Source: Alentia gelatinosa
Taxonomy: Eukaryota; Annelida; Polychaeta; Phyllodocida; Polynoidae
Length of the DNA stretch: 64,000 nt
Reading direction: 5' to 3'
Assembly (NCBI GenBank): GCA_950022655.1
Contig: OX465581.1
Span: forward strand, 27,499,300-27,563,299
Under the pieces are notes generated by a model. It was not told the origin of the DNA. It worked only from the letters and a program-made list of their open reading frames with translations, and ran no database searches. Both the position numbers and the translations under genes were made by a program. Position 1 is the stretch's first letter. The number at the start of each line of letters is the position of its first letter. Shown here piece by piece: positions 35,780-50,313 of this stretch.

Positions 35780-38700
35780 GGATCAATACCTTGACCCCAG
35801 CAGCTCGCCTACGCCAGAGTGAGGTATCTTCATTGTGCGTGGGTCTAGATCGGAGCTGATATGGACTGGACAGCTGCCAACAATCATAAATGAGTCGCTA
35901 CAGTCGGATAGCTTGCTGTGTGATCAATGTATCTTTTGTCAGGGCTATTGATAGGCAGTAACGAAGGGGCACCGATTGCAGTGGCACATTTAAAGGGCTG
36001 TTTCCTCCAATTTGCTATATTTTGTACATACATTTTAATAGGAAGCTTGGCATTTGTATTAAATAAATATAATCAGTAAAGATTGCTGTAATTGCTTTCT
36101 TTCGTTGTTTCACCGTTTAACATTTGCAAAGAGTGGGCAAATATATGTGATGGAGGGCAGTAACTACATACACAAATACAAATACACAAATAAATGATGC
36201 CTGTTGTTTATTCAATATAAAATACAACGTCCCATTCTCCAGTGCTTAGTCCTTAGCCAGTTTCCGTCATAACAAACGTGAAACACGAGCTGGAGCTACC
36301 GATAAAGGCTCATCATTGCTGTTACCAACCCAAGTATAGAATCCAGCCTTGATCCACAGGAATTCGGGAAATGGCCGTTTGTGAATGACAGAGCGGTATG
36401 TAGTTGTCGTTGCCGAAAGAGAAGGGGAATCTCTGATGGGAAATGGGGGGAGGGGGAGGGTATCGACTGGCTCTATCACAACATCGGCCCGAGGACCGGG
36501 ATCCAGGCGTTAGCTGCCCGGCGCCCAGCTGCGTCAGCACCCGACCTGAAGGCCCACATTTACCCACACCAAAACATCAACCGGTAACCCCAGACTTGTG
36601 GGTACAGTTTCACGGTTTCAGCTTCAAGTTGTTCACAAGACTAGGGGCATGACCCACAAGGAGGCCGCGCAGGGAGGATCAGTATGCTTGCTTGGAGCAC
36701 GAGAGAGGGAAGGATAAATCGGGATAAATGTAAACACCAGGCATGAAATGGAATGTATATGATAACACATGCTTGTAATGGATAAGTATGATAATCCTCT
36801 GAGGATTATTAATATGACATAACTTCATATTGGGTTTCACGTGATAAATAGCCAAGAACTGGGAGAGGAAATACTTGTGACCTAGTTTGTCTTGCAATAA
36901 CGTTAAACATTTCATATCTGTATTTGCATTTCATAAGAAAATATTAATCATTCATTATGTATCTGGGGTGGCTATCTAATTTCCAGATTTCCTTTAAGAA
37001 ATCAGATTTTCTCTGCTATAGTCTGGAGAGTGTTTTATGAGGCGAAGGAGAAATCTCGGCGTGTCACTAATGATGGATGCCCACCTTAGCATGGGTTCAG
37101 AAGCCAGAACCTTACGCCAGCGCCCCGGCACGGGCAGGAATGTCACCTTCCTGGCAAGGTGGAGGGAGCACCGCATCCTTCCGGGAGGCTAAATAGGGGA
37201 GCTGAGGGAGTGCCCAGTGGGCGGTTCCGGGAGAGGGGGGGGGGGGGTTACAGGGAAGAGGAAGCCACGCGTCACACAGGAGGAATCTAAACAACCGCTC
37301 CTTTATACCGCACCCCATCCCTTTCCTCGTATCCCCACCCCACAGTGACTAATACTAGCATGCATCGCAAACATGTATAACTACCCCACTCTCCGATGTA
37401 GGAAGATCCCTCGCTTGTTCTCCCAGCAGACGTTTGGTTTCGATCCCTGACTCCCCTATCATAACACAGGTGAACGGAGAATCCGTTATACATGGAGACT
37501 GCCCAAGACCACAACAGTGGCCAGTTTCCGGCAGGCAGACATGTTGACATGAAGCCAAGGTAACGGGCACCGGTCTCTGCGAAGGGGTGTGTCCTCGTCG
37601 ACGTGTGTGGTGGCGCGCGGAGGACCTCTCCAGTCTCCCCCTCTCAGCCCTCCCCGTCTGCAATCTAACCCCTCACTTCCGGGAAGGGTAGCGTGTGATG
37701 GCAAAGACAAAGTAGAGGCCGTGTATCGTCTCTCTCCACCGACCAGCAGCAGCAGCTGTGGATGCGGCATGTGTACAGAACTTTGTTTTATCTCCTTCCC
37801 TTTTTGCTACTCGATGCCAGGCCATGTTGTCGTTTGTGCAAGGAAGGCAAGGCTCTGCCTCAGGAGGAAAGCCTGTAAGATGTATGCTCTGAGAAAGAAA
37901 AATGGAGGACGGGAGGGTACACAGAGTGCTCTATAATAAACCTTACCGGTAGGAAATGGAGTCCGGGAGCTGGGTTGACGCTAAACATGCCTAACATCAC
38001 AATTCTGTGCCGGCGCCTGTCTTAGAGCCTTGCCGGGAAAGACGGATGGCAGACAATCACTTCCCTTTCAAATCTGAACGCAAATAGAAATCAAAAGTAG
38101 GGCCTTATCGCGGGAGGGCAGGCCTAGCCGGCTGTCATCGCAAATTTATGTATGTGCTGTCGGGTTTGGCTTTTCACTCGGAACAAAAGATAAGTTATGA
38201 GCTTTATGTAGATGAAAAAAAGTGAGAAAAAAATAAGAAGTCCCCGTCCCGTTTCTTCTCCGGTAGTTGTATCTAGCATATTTATTGGAGTCTAAAGTCA
38301 ATTTTCCTTCCGGTGCATTCATCTTCGTGTTGGGGAATCTGGCATGTGACCATAAGTCGCGAGGGGCTTTTTTTCTTTTATGCTGCTTCTCATTACAAGA
38401 CTCGGAAGGCATTGCTGAGGGCTTTGTACACGCGAACCGCCCTGCAGCGCGACGCATGCGCGGGGCTCTCAACGGAGGTACTTCCGTTCACTCCATGCTG
38501 TGAAGGAGTATTTACGAATATCAAATATTAAACGAGAGTAGCGGCAACCTTCCACAGGGAGATTGATATCCCCAACTCCCGACCAAAGAGTCTATGCTGG
38601 TTGCCCCGACCAACCCCCAACCCTCCCATAGACAGCAATCAACCTGTCTCTGTGAGCCATGGTTACATGATCCTCCCAGGCGCATGCTGCCAATTACGGG

Positions 38701-41700
38701 CCCAGCCATGTCAACTGTATGCGGGTTGATTAAAGCCAGATGCCTTGGGTTGCGTCTTTGACATGGAGTTCTGGCTGGGCTCAGGAGTGGCTGGCGATGA
38801 CGAGGTGCTCATCAATGTAGGAGCAGCTCACGCCATGCAGACTAGAGCGACGATTCGATTTCGGGGGTAAGGGGGTGGCGAGTTGGAACGGCTCCCTGAG
38901 AGGTGGTATCCATCTGACTCTGTTCGTGAGCGTTCCACACTTAACCATGATTTAAAGGTGGTTTCGCTGTGGAGAAAAAAATGTAAGTGGCTTTAAAAAA
39001 ATAACTTTGAAACAGGTTTTGACTGATAACACAATGTTTTGTAGTGTTTTGTTCGCTTCCAATGTTGTTTGTGGAATTGCATATTGGATAATAAATTTTG
39101 CAGCCACTCTTTCCCCGCTGTGGTTTGACGTCAATACCAGATGGTCGGTCCCTAATTGATGAGCACGCGCATGTGTAAAGGGTATCAGATTGGCCGACAA
39201 ATTTACCATGCCAGCACGCCAGGGCGCGAAAGGATTAATCAGACTCATTAAGCGTGGCGTTATTACATCTACTCTCCCAGCGCATCCCTTAAACCCCATT
39301 ACCACTACATTAAATCAGATTTTATAGCACTAGAGTGATACATAAATAAGTTTCATTAAACTACACGCAAATCTGTTTCTATGTGGGTAGATACTTCAAT
39401 GTTATGGAATATTGTCACTGGTAAATGAATAGACAAGTTGCGATAGGAAGAACATGCACTGTATTTTGTTGCATATTGATATCCTAAGGCAAATCCCACA
39501 GAGCCCACAGTTACTTCATTAGTCACAGTGTGTGGGGCTAGTAATTTAGCTGTCCAATAGGATGTACAACATTTAGTTGTGTTAATCTATTTTTATGTAG
39601 ACAGGTGTATCTACGTTACCCATAATTGGAGAAAATTAGGTTCTCACATGCAATCCTCATCTGGCGAGGAAATATAGACAGCCCCCATGGTCTCATCTGG
39701 CATCTACTCACCGTCTAGGTCAATGGAGTTACTCAGTGCGAAGTTATGGGTTAAACAACAACAGTTTTTGGACTTTCACCATTGCGGGTTTCGCGCATTC
39801 CTGAGCAGCGCGTGAGTTTGCACGTGCCTCCCGCTGGGCGACAATGAAGTGCAGCTGACGAGCAGCTCGCCCGTCGTGGCCGTATCTAGGCCACGGAGTT
39901 CCCCACCCGAATTGGTGGGTCGATGAGAGACGTAACTCTCCAAGCCGACACTCTGGTCTAGAACTCATCTACCCGTGGTGTGTATGTAGGCCATCGACAA
40001 GTGTTGCCCTGCTCTGTGAGTGACAAGAAGATACAGTAGAACCCATATGGTGCTATTCTCCAACAGGACATTTGTGATGATGACGGAGTTAATGTAGTGG
40101 CTGACAAAAGCTGTGGTTGAAGAGTGTGTAGGCGCTAGCACCATGCTGATAGCAGATGCTCATCGCTGTCCCGAGGGTACCAGCCGGTGAGGAGCACAGA
40201 TGAGGACTGGATTCTATCACTTTAGGGATTTACTTGTCACAACAGATCCCAACGCTTTCTCATCGAAACTTCTCTTGTAAATTTCACTCATCTTTAAAAT
40301 GTATGAAGTGAGATGCCGATTTTGGCAACGACTGAGTTGATTTTATTAAATATGAAGTTTGTTACAGATATAAAATCGATGTAAATTCTCAAATGACTCC
40401 ACTCGTGTTTTTATCAATAATTTGTACCTTTAAGAAGCTATTTTTCTGATACAATTTCAATGTATCTGCACATGATTATTAATCGACATCGTAAGAGCAT
40501 GCACAGATGATTAATGCGAAGAGAAAATCATTACCTTTCATAATGCTCTCTCAGAGATTACTGTCAATTTTCTGTCACTTAATGTTAGTGAAAGTTTTGA
40601 TGACGCTTCCCGGAGATCCCCTCCGGTAATTTTTGATGTGCTATGCGGACTGGGCGCTATGCCTTTGTGTCAATGATATAGATCGAGTAGTATATATTAA
40701 AAGCCCTATGACGCAGGTCACTTAAGCCTGGCGCATCTGCTTTGCGATCTTTACGGCCAGAAAAAGAATCCCCATTAGTGGGTTTCACGGGATATGTCTC
40801 CACTCAACAACCATCGAACACGGTGCCGAGACATGCTACTGACAGCTGTGGCCATTATTTTTCCGAAAGGTTTTGTTTAAACTGTGACTGTGAAATAACA
40901 CATTTTCTTGTTTGCCCATTCAGTAAAACTAGAAAGAATATGCTATTGCTATTAAAATATAATCGTGTTCATTTTAAGAGCTACGCCATTGGTTAGCAGC
41001 CAGTTTCTTATTTTCAGCCCGATCAATTAGTCTTATATTCAGAAGAGATGAATGATTTGTTCCTTCCTGACTTCATTAAATGCATCCATAATGAACGCCC
41101 CTTCTTCCACCAAGGGTGACGCTTCCTGAGTTCTATGACTTCATTTTCTCCGTCACTGTACCATAATACGTCACACTGACGTCAGTTGAGGGCGTTGTCC
41201 TCACGCATACGCATGGAGTGTGACGGAACATAGCGGCGTGCCGGGCGACTGCTTTGTTGCAGATGGTGGGCGTCATGTGTCTCTTAGATGGCTGCATGCG
41301 GAAGACAGCCTGTGGTGGTGTGCATGGGGAAGTGGCATCGGCAGATGGCACCAGTAGTCCACAATGCATGCCTTCAATCAATTATGGCCGTTTATTTCAG
41401 ATGTTATCCATCGAGAGGCTGGCGTTTTGTAAGGCGGCTCTCTGAGGCTTTGCTCACGAGTCACAGCGGCATCTGCCAACTGGATATCTGTCAAAGCTGT
41501 CTTCATGCTCAACACAGTAGTACATTCTTCTAAAGACCGCATTCGCTTAAGCTGTCAGTCCATATCCTGCCACCCCATATCCAGCACATAGATTTGATTT
41601 ATTAGATCTTAAACATCCCAAAAATGTCGGGAAGAATCAAGTGCCCTGCGATAGGAGATAGTTGTGTAGGGAGATTTAAATGTAATTCCCATTGCAAATA

Positions 41701-44700
41701 AAAGGATATTTTAAGACAATATATCTAGATATCTCCCTATAGAGGATGACAGGAAAAGATTATAGCGCACGGTTAGTTTCTGAAGTCCGTGGCGGTAGGC
41801 GATACCCTGTGTAGTTGACAAAATGATGTACTGTGGTCTGAACAACAACTGAGTCAACTCTTAAAAGGACAATGCCGAATGACCTTACTTTGATTATGGA
41901 CCCTGAAAGAGGTGGTACGCCCTGCTGCCCATTGATAAGGGCCAGTGCGCGTTTCCGTGGAGGCAGCTAGATCAGTGATGGTTCCGAGACTAGATTAGGT
42001 AGTGCGAAGTCCTTCCGCGCCTGGTTTAGATTTGTAAGAGTATAAGCTAGGCGTCTCCCAGCTGCACCACACCTGTGTAGGCCCTCTGAGTCTGTCTGTG
42101 GAGGAGTCTTTTTCGTACAAATTCTTTCTAAGGGTGCGATTTGTAGTTCCTCTTGCTGTTTTCAAACTAAACCTCTCTGCTTACCATCTGCAGACGTCTT
42201 TGTTTTGGTTTGCTCTGGCCTCTTTTTCTGTGTGTGTGTGTGTTTCAGTCGGCAGTTTTGGAATACCTCCGATTAAAGAACAGATGACAAAGTGAATATT
42301 TCTACAAATATCTCTTTTTGATATTTGTCCTTGTGTTATCTTGTTTTCCATTGTGAATCTCTACAGGCCATCGCCTCAAGGCTGGCTGCGTGCAATTTGA
42401 TATCAGACGAGGAGGACGGTTGGTGATGGTATTGCACGAGGAAAATCAATCAAATGAACCCGTACTGCTTAATGATGCCAATTTCTTGGGCAAAGACGAC
42501 ACTCAAGTCTTGCTTTCCGATTTCTTTCCCCCTGATTGCCTCTCTTTCTTGGGAATTCTTAGGCCTAGATCTCTCTGGCAAGGTATACTTTCAGTAATTA
42601 TATAGACGTATTCCTTTTACCTTTCAATATTCAATTATCCCCATTCTTCTGGGATCGACTTGGTGTACTGGGGTCCCATTCTCCCAGGACGGCGAAGGCA
42701 AACAGCAATCAATGCCAGCCCCAGAAGGCGGGCCTTGGCCAAGCTTATTGGTGAATGTGATAAGACGGACTGAGCCACCTCACCAAAGGGGGAAAGGATT
42801 GAAAGGTTTCTAAATGACAATGATAAGAATGCTTATTGGCGTTTTACCTGTCCTTGTTGAAACCCCAGCGAGAACGACGAGCAAGATAGTAATCTTTAAT
42901 ATTCAGCAAATTCCGTTGTTTCGTTCGCTTTTGTATCACAAACGATTCATTTCTGATCTCCATTTTCATTTCTATGGTTTAAACTAACGCAACACCAATC
43001 TGATAACTGAGGACTTGAGATATTACAGTGTATCAGCGATCATTGATAATGGGGGGGTACTCACATTAGTTGTGATATTTTATTCTATATGAAACAATAA
43101 TTATCAATTTACCATTGAGCATTTAGGTGAGAAAATGCTACCATAAAGGATATAAAATCTATGGTGATAGCCCGTATTGGCTAACGAAAAAAGAAATGTT
43201 GTATTCGTCTCAGTTATTTTCCCCGCAGTGAGCAGCATAGTCTTCAGTATAGTGTAGCTGAACGCACCTTTCCCTGACCTTGTGGTTAACACTGAACATA
43301 ATGGGTGAGTAAAGGAGGTGTTGGGAGGGTACGTGTCGGCCTACTACCCATGGTGCTTCCCTTGACGACTCCCAAGGAAGATCTTCGCTGGACGGTATAC
43401 AAACCACGGTCCACTCCCCAAATCAAACACCACGCCTTTACAAATCCAGAAAACTTATCTATTCAGGAACCCTCCCCCTTGCCTTAGCTGCTACTCCTCT
43501 CCAAGTAGAGAGCAGCTCGCAGTTCACTCTCAGCTCAGTGCGGAAGGAGTGAGGCACATTACTTGCGGCGCGTGCTCTCCGCCCAGATCGTGCCAAATCC
43601 GATACGCACCCAGACTGCTCATAACGCCGCCCCACAAACGCCGCAGACGCCTCCCCCACGCGGCGATCGGAATTGAATTATCCGACGAATGTGCCAACGT
43701 CTTACGCCTGGGCGGTGGGCAGCGTAGTCTGCGGCCTGAATCATTTATGGCCACGTCCAAAAGGTGTTGGCCTGCCCTTTTGTAGCCAGGAAAGGCTACA
43801 AGGGGTTAAAAAAAGGGATGATGTGGGGGAAAACTGGTGTCCGTGGATGGATAGATACGTGCCTAGCAGGGAAGGATGGTAGAAGTGCAGAAATGGCCGG
43901 TGGCGGTTTGTAGGGGGGTTTAGCGGAGGTGGTAGTGGTGGTTTTAAGGTGTTAAAGTGGAAGCACCAGACTGGAGGTACACACAAAAATATATACACCT
44001 GCCCACTAACGTGTCCCATGGCACACACCCTGGAGGCATGCCCTGTAAGAGCTGATTGTTCCCATCTGAAGAAACCGTAGATGCATCATCCTAATGGGTA
44101 AACTTTTAACAGAAATGTAGTATGAGCTCCTTCGAGTTGTTCTACGTTGGTTGTAAAAATTATTATTTCATTAATTCCATTTTCCATATTTAAACCACGA
44201 CATCTATTGTGTATAACAAGGAAGACTCAACATCCATTAGCCACAAATGGTGGCGTCAATAAATCTATTTAAGAAGCCAAGGACATTACTTTATATTTCC
44301 TTTTCCTATCTGTATCATATCGTACGGTTGATGTAATCCATCAGTCAATGTAATACATCATGGCTTATTCAGTTACTGACACGTAGAAAGAGAAAGAGAA
44401 AAGAGCGGGGAGGGGATGCAGAGATGCACGGAACAGTGTCGTGTCCCTCCTCTCTGAGCATACCAATGTGTTTGATGGATGCAAGAAAATCATTTCAATT
44501 CTATCGGTGATAGATGTGAGGAGTGCATGGTCTTCTTTAAACTCGGCCCGAGTGGGCGCGTGGCGGTCCATATTGACGGCGGATCAGGCGATCAATACCT
44601 GCCCTGGTCCTGGATCCTCGGGCTCCGATCGGATTTGTTTGTACCACCCTCCTTTTACCACGTGTATGTATAGAACACCTCAACGACAAACGTCTTCCAT

Positions 44701-47700
44701 TTTCTGTATACACCCTGCGTGGAGGTTATGTACTGGGAAGATGAGAAGTGCTGTGGGGGGTGAGGGTATGACCCGTATCGTTATTTCCGCCAGTAGCTCC
44801 TACCATAATAAGCCGTGCCTTGAGCCAAGGCCTTAAAGAGTGCCAGCGTCAAATTACCCCTGGCCAAGTCGCCAAGACGCTGGGCTTTGTTATCTGGGCG
44901 TACTTGCAGAGACTTTGTCCGTTTTCACCTGGCCAAAACGCCTCACTTTTGTTCCCTGGAGGGAATCTTGCCCCAGCAGAGCCCCCCTCCCTCCCCCTCA
45001 ACCAGTGGGAGATGTCTGAAATGAATGGCGGTTGGCTGCCCAAGGCGTAAGGCCCTTGGCTCTTCAAACCAGACAAGTATTCTTCACGCATCTTCCTCGC
45101 CTCTTGTTTTCCTACACGTCGACCCCTCCCAGATATAGAGCGCTATGTCTGAGTAGAAAGTCTGTTTTATTGTGTGCCGACTCTTTTTACTTGTTTAGCC
45201 ACCAGACGTTACGCCATCTATCAATCCTGAATAATACCCCTCTCTCCCTTTTCGCGTATACGCGAGGAGAATATATAGGAAAGGAACAGCGAAAACACGA
45301 TGAGTTATTGGCCCAGTGATGCTAATATTGTTATTATCAATGTGAGCCGGGGTTGGACAGACACTTCCACCTTCCGTTCAATAATCAATAACTCAATACA
45401 TTATATGGCAGTGCGTGTGTGTTTTCAGAAATACCCAGAGCGTGAATCGAAATAAATTTTGCTGTGACAGTCAATGATCCTAACATCATCTTTATTGCCA
45501 CAACAACCACTGTCTTGGTGTAGACCAGTTGACCGGCATGGCTTCCTCGTTCTCCGAGCGCCGACTGGAGTCAGCTGGGCGTGTTCAGTGCCCGTGGCGG
45601 CTCCCCAACGCCACCACACACACGCATGGTTTGGCACCCCCAACATGGGAGGTCACCAGGGGACGGTAGCGGGGTACAAAGGGTGCATGACGGTTGAGGG
45701 TGTAGGGTACGCTCCCAGTCTCGGGGATGTGGACGGGACACAATAGATAAGAGGGGTAGGCATCTCCGGCTTACTTCTCAGTGCTGTGCACCAGAGCGCG
45801 ACTTTTTAGCCTTCCAACAGAGGGATCCTGTCCAAGACAAGGTTGGCAAAGCAGAGGCCAGAGGCGTCAACGGAATGTGTTGGAATAGTGTGCACACAAC
45901 TTACCTCAACAGAATGTGCTTGAAGAGTTTGCGTGTAACATACCTTTGTGACTACAATACAACAATAGCATTTCATTCGGATTGCCAGCTGTTTGACAGA
46001 TGTACTTTACTTTTTTTAGATATTCATAAACAAACCGAATAGCCTGCCAAATGATTACATGTGTATTTCAGCCAGATCTGGTTGGAGTTTCACCCCCACA
46101 TGGAAACATAGTTAACCAGACCAAGGCTTGAAGGCTGAAATGCCACTGGAATGCGATTCTCCTACACATGTAAATAGTAGACAAAATCTTAAACCCGCTT
46201 TTTTTATCTTTACTCAGATGTAGCTCTTTATCTCTTGTGATTCATTTCTAGCCATGCTGAAAACAAAAGGTGGTACTGTAGTTTTCTGATCTCCTTGCCT
46301 TGAGAATAGCCTATAAATGATCCTTTCAAAAAGCCCTATGTTACGCTTGTGTAGAACCAATAGAGTGCACGAGAGTTCAAATGGTTGTATACCCCTATTA
46401 CCAGCTGAAATGTGTAGTACTAATCCTACTCACCAAGGGTTGGAGGTGCAGAGAGCAGCAAAGAAGTCGCTAATAGATATATAAAATACATCTATGTTAT
46501 TGATACACACTAGTTTATCAAATACTATCCTTTTTAGCTGACAGGTTCTTATTAGCATTTTTATTAAAAAATAAATATTTTACCACAGTATTTCTTACAT
46601 TGGTTCCTTAAATTGGCGGTTCGAAATTCTCGGTACGTTCAATTAAATTATTTCTGCACAGAGTCACATTAATTGTTCCCGACGCCCTATAATCAAAACT
46701 CTCCATCTTTACAGATCTGCATCTTTCCTCAAGTTACGACTCACAACTTTAATTGATTATCGACGACGAATCCTTCTCCCTAACCTACTTTCCATTGATA
46801 TGCATCACGTGAGGACCTGCAATGGCTTTCGGGAGATGAAACCAGAGACTTTTATCAAAGAAACTGAAAAAGTTCCGAACGAGCGATTATGGACAAAATG
46901 AAACACGTGGCGCCAGCAAAAAAAGTGCAGACAGGAATCTTCAATTACTCCCCCTGTGTTTCCACAAGAATTGCTGTTAACCAATTAAATATGTTTTCTT
47001 GAGGGAAGGGTCACCAGGCAGAGCTGGTCTCACCAGAACCACTAATACTGCGGGCGTGCCTGGAGGTCCATTAATCCTGGAAGGCTCTCCCGGATCTCGA
47101 CGTTTCATCATCTCTAATCACACACCGCCGACAGAGGGCGATAAGAGCAAAATGGAGGTCGTGTCTAAACCGTTCCCTCCTGCGGGCAATATGGAAGGGG
47201 TATCGCCTGCCCTCATCCCAAACTCTGCCAATATCATCCATGTATAAAGATTCCCAAAGAGTACACCCCACGTGTGTTTCGATTGATCATTCGTGATCTG
47301 GTATATGCGACGGTGTGGAAATGATCCGGTGGGAGGGGGAGGGGTGTTCATCAAGTGCTTTCCTGAGTAGCAATCTGTAAGAAGTGTTGTGTTTCCAGCC
47401 AGGAGAACTGCCAACACAATGATAGCCGCCTCGATAAGACTTTGCCTTTCACAGCCCACAGACATCCACTCTTCCTCAGAGACCAGATAAGCAATGCACG
47501 CTATAAAAACTATGTCTATAATGTACCCCCTTACATGCAAACTTACTCATTGACTCTACCACGGTGTACATATCCAAACTGCTATGCATCCGTTGGGACC
47601 TTTTAATCGAAGTGCAGCCGAGGCCAGACCTCGGACATTAAGGTTGAGCATATAACTGTAGAATATCCCTCTTTCTCTATGGCTCCTGCCACTACATGGG

Positions 47701-49500
47701 CTTTCCGGATGTGACGTCACTGTCGGGCAACCTGAGTAGACGAGAGACCCATCTGCAGGCAGGCGTCGCTGTCTAGTGATTATATTTCTGACGTGAAACT
47801 GGGGCCGAGTCTCCCCATCCTGACATATCCCAATATGACCCAGCCCTTATCACCATGTGACATCTTCTATGTCATCTCATCTGAAAGTCAATTCGAGAAT
47901 AGACTACTACTCCATCCTTCTTTCTTCTCTCATTGGCGATGACCTTTCCCCTAGGCATTGAGAAGCCATAAAGGAGATAGAATGACCCCATAGCAAGATA
48001 AGTACAGCACATGATAGATGCTATTTAACCCTTGCCTTAAGGGAGTGCTTTTCTTTGTTGAAAGTTTCGCATGGGTGTCATTTCTGTTCCATTGCTCCTA
48101 TATTTTGATATTCACAAAAAGGACTAGACAACGTGATATCTGAAAAAGTTAGGAGCAGAATTCTTTTTTTTTAAACAAAGTCTTTCACCTCGCACGGTCC
48201 CTTGCACAAAATAAGCATTTAACACCTGAAGAGGATGACAGATTCTTTTCTCGGTGATCGACTATGGTTCGTTCTGTGTGAAACAGAAGTTACTCGGTCT
48301 GAGACGGTGCGATTAGTGAATTTAAACCACGAAACCTGGAGAACGAGCTAATCCCGCTCTGGTAACGAGAAACGTCGACTCGACATGTACTGAAAGACCA
48401 CAACTCCATTACACTGAACTTAATGAAACGGAGTCTGCTTTTGTTTAGCCACTAGGCAATTGTCAGGACTACGTCGGTCGTCCTAACTACGCTCTCCTCC
48501 CTGTTTAGTAGCTCAATCAAGTTTCCTTTTAAACCGTGGAAGTACTTAGTGCCAATAAGGTCACGAGGGTCGCTCAAAGGAGCCAATCAGGGAGGTCTAT
48601 CTGCCGAACAGGGCTTCCTGAGAGGTGTGTAAGCCTCGGTCCGAGATCGCCCCCAAGTACACTTCGGGCGGGATCAAGGACGGGGCCCTTCCATTAGAAG
48701 ATAAGATCCTCGTCCACTACGTGCCAGTAATAGCCGAACAATGTCTCATTCCATTAGGGGACACATCCCTCCACGGGGATGCTCCTTTTGCTGCTCCCTA
48801 AGGGCCCCAAATCCCACCAAAGGTCCAAAGGTCATGTGAACTGGCTTGGAGATGTTGCTAAGCCTACCAATACACCTGACAACAAGAGCTTGTTAGAAAA
48901 CACCCTATCCTTTCGAGAAATGATGTACAACTAGAAAGAATGTTCAGGATACGATAGGTTGTATTGTTGAAATATGAATAATTTAACTCAATATTAAACA
49001 TGACCACCATTGATTAACTGAGACATTGATGCGTCTATTGAGATTTCTCACATCTTTGTAAACCTGTGTGGTTGGAAATTAATATTTGTTCCCAGCCGTT
49101 TATCTACTTTCCATACCGATTCAATTTAGTATTTAAAATAGAGTTAGTTGAAATATCAAGAATGACATGTAGTCCTCTGAGAGCAAAGGAGGCGATTCCT
49201 CTGTTCATGGAAGGCTCTTTCACGATGTCTTAAATTTCCCATAACACAAACTTAGACCGTCCGCTTTCTAACAGGATGCAGGTGTGTGAGTGCCCGGTCA
49301 CCGGGAGAAGGGGCACGAGGATGAGGGTGGATAACGCACGTGTGAGAAAAAGAGGGTGCAAGTCGGTGATGTTTCTAGGCCAGGTCTTGCACCTGACTGA
49401 AAGAGGTGGTGGGTGAGAGGAGAGACCGCGGGCCGATGGTGGCTCAATCGCGCTATCCAACCAGCCAGGCTCCGACCGTAGCTCCACCTACAGTGACAGA
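35780..49500. other. Long non-coding stretch upstream of the main gene
   Basis: No gene recognised in about 13.7 kb. It contains a 13-base G run at 37235-37247, a palindromic NRF1-like GCATGCGC at 38454-38461 and a short (GT)n at about 42230-42243. Open frames are short, overlap on both strands and carry no motif. It may include regulatory DNA of the downstream neuroligin-like gene. Confidence 0.4.
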
Positions 49501-49539
49501 GGAGAATGACGAGCCGGCTGCAGGGAGGGCTTCAGTGAA

Positions 49540-50049
49540 GCTGTGATTCAGTAGAACGCCAGCCGCGCGTCAGTCTGCACCGCCGACCGAGTGGGCTCCC
49601 CGCTGCTGTAGCCGCTGCTGCCCGGCCCGTGTGCTCCCACCGCCCCGGACTCCTCTACCTGCATGCGCCGGGGGACGACTGAAGATCGCTGGCGTAGAAC
49701 TGAGCTCAACTTACTCGGAACAACAACAGCAGCATCGGCTCCGAACTGGCTAGGTGTTTAGTGTGGAATACCAGCTACATCAGTACAGACTGGATTTAGC
49801 CAGGGTTGGCACATGGGTCCTACCAGCCTCCCTTCCGTTTAGTGTGGTGTGCTTCCGGAAACCGCAGATGGGATGTTTTCATGCACGCATGGCTGACTGT
49901 AGCCTTTTATTAGCTGTTCACACTCGGTAGACCCCGGTCACCTGCGTAGGATGCATTGTTCCCTCTGGAGCTTACTGAAAGAATTGACAGCTCGGCAACC
50001 AGTCAGCATCTAATTCTTCAAGGCACCACACCGTACCCCTGACAAGTAG
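49540..50049 (+). promoter_or_regulatory. GC-rich promoter/5'UTR-exon candidate upstream of the neuroligin-like gene
   Basis: A local rise in GC and CpG (CCGCGCGTC, GCTGCTGCCCGGCCCGTG, and an NRF1-like GCATGCGCC at 49671) is followed by about 350 bases of non-coding DNA ending in a donor-like AAGTAG|GTAATT (GT at 50050). The coding exon at 54841 starts with an acceptor and has 136 bases of 5' UTR, so at least one non-coding exon must lie upstream; this is the best-looking candidate. An alternative donor, GTGG|GTAAGC, lies at about 50695, after a 105-codon open stretch from 50379. Confidence 0.3.
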
Positions 50050-50298
50050 GTAATTTGCTCGGAACACTAATCAGCTTTGACTCATAGGGATTCGAGTTGG
50101 CACCCACCGTAATCACCACAAGCAGTAAACTAGCAGACGACAATCCACCACAGACGCGCCACTGTTGCATGTCAAGGCCGTCGTTTTATTGTTCTATTTC
50201 TGGTTATTTCAGTATTGATGTCTCACGGTGTCGCCCAGTGAGATAGCATACCGGATATTAACTGTCAACTAAAAAAGATTGTTTAAATCATCTCCACT

Positions 50299-50313
50299 CC
50301 CCCCCCCCCCCCC
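50299..50313. repeat. Poly-C tract
   Basis: Fifteen consecutive C. Confidence 0.9.

Noticed and set aside
37425..37460. GGTTTCGATCCC resembling a tRNA B box
   Set aside because: No A box or cloverleaf can be drawn upstream.
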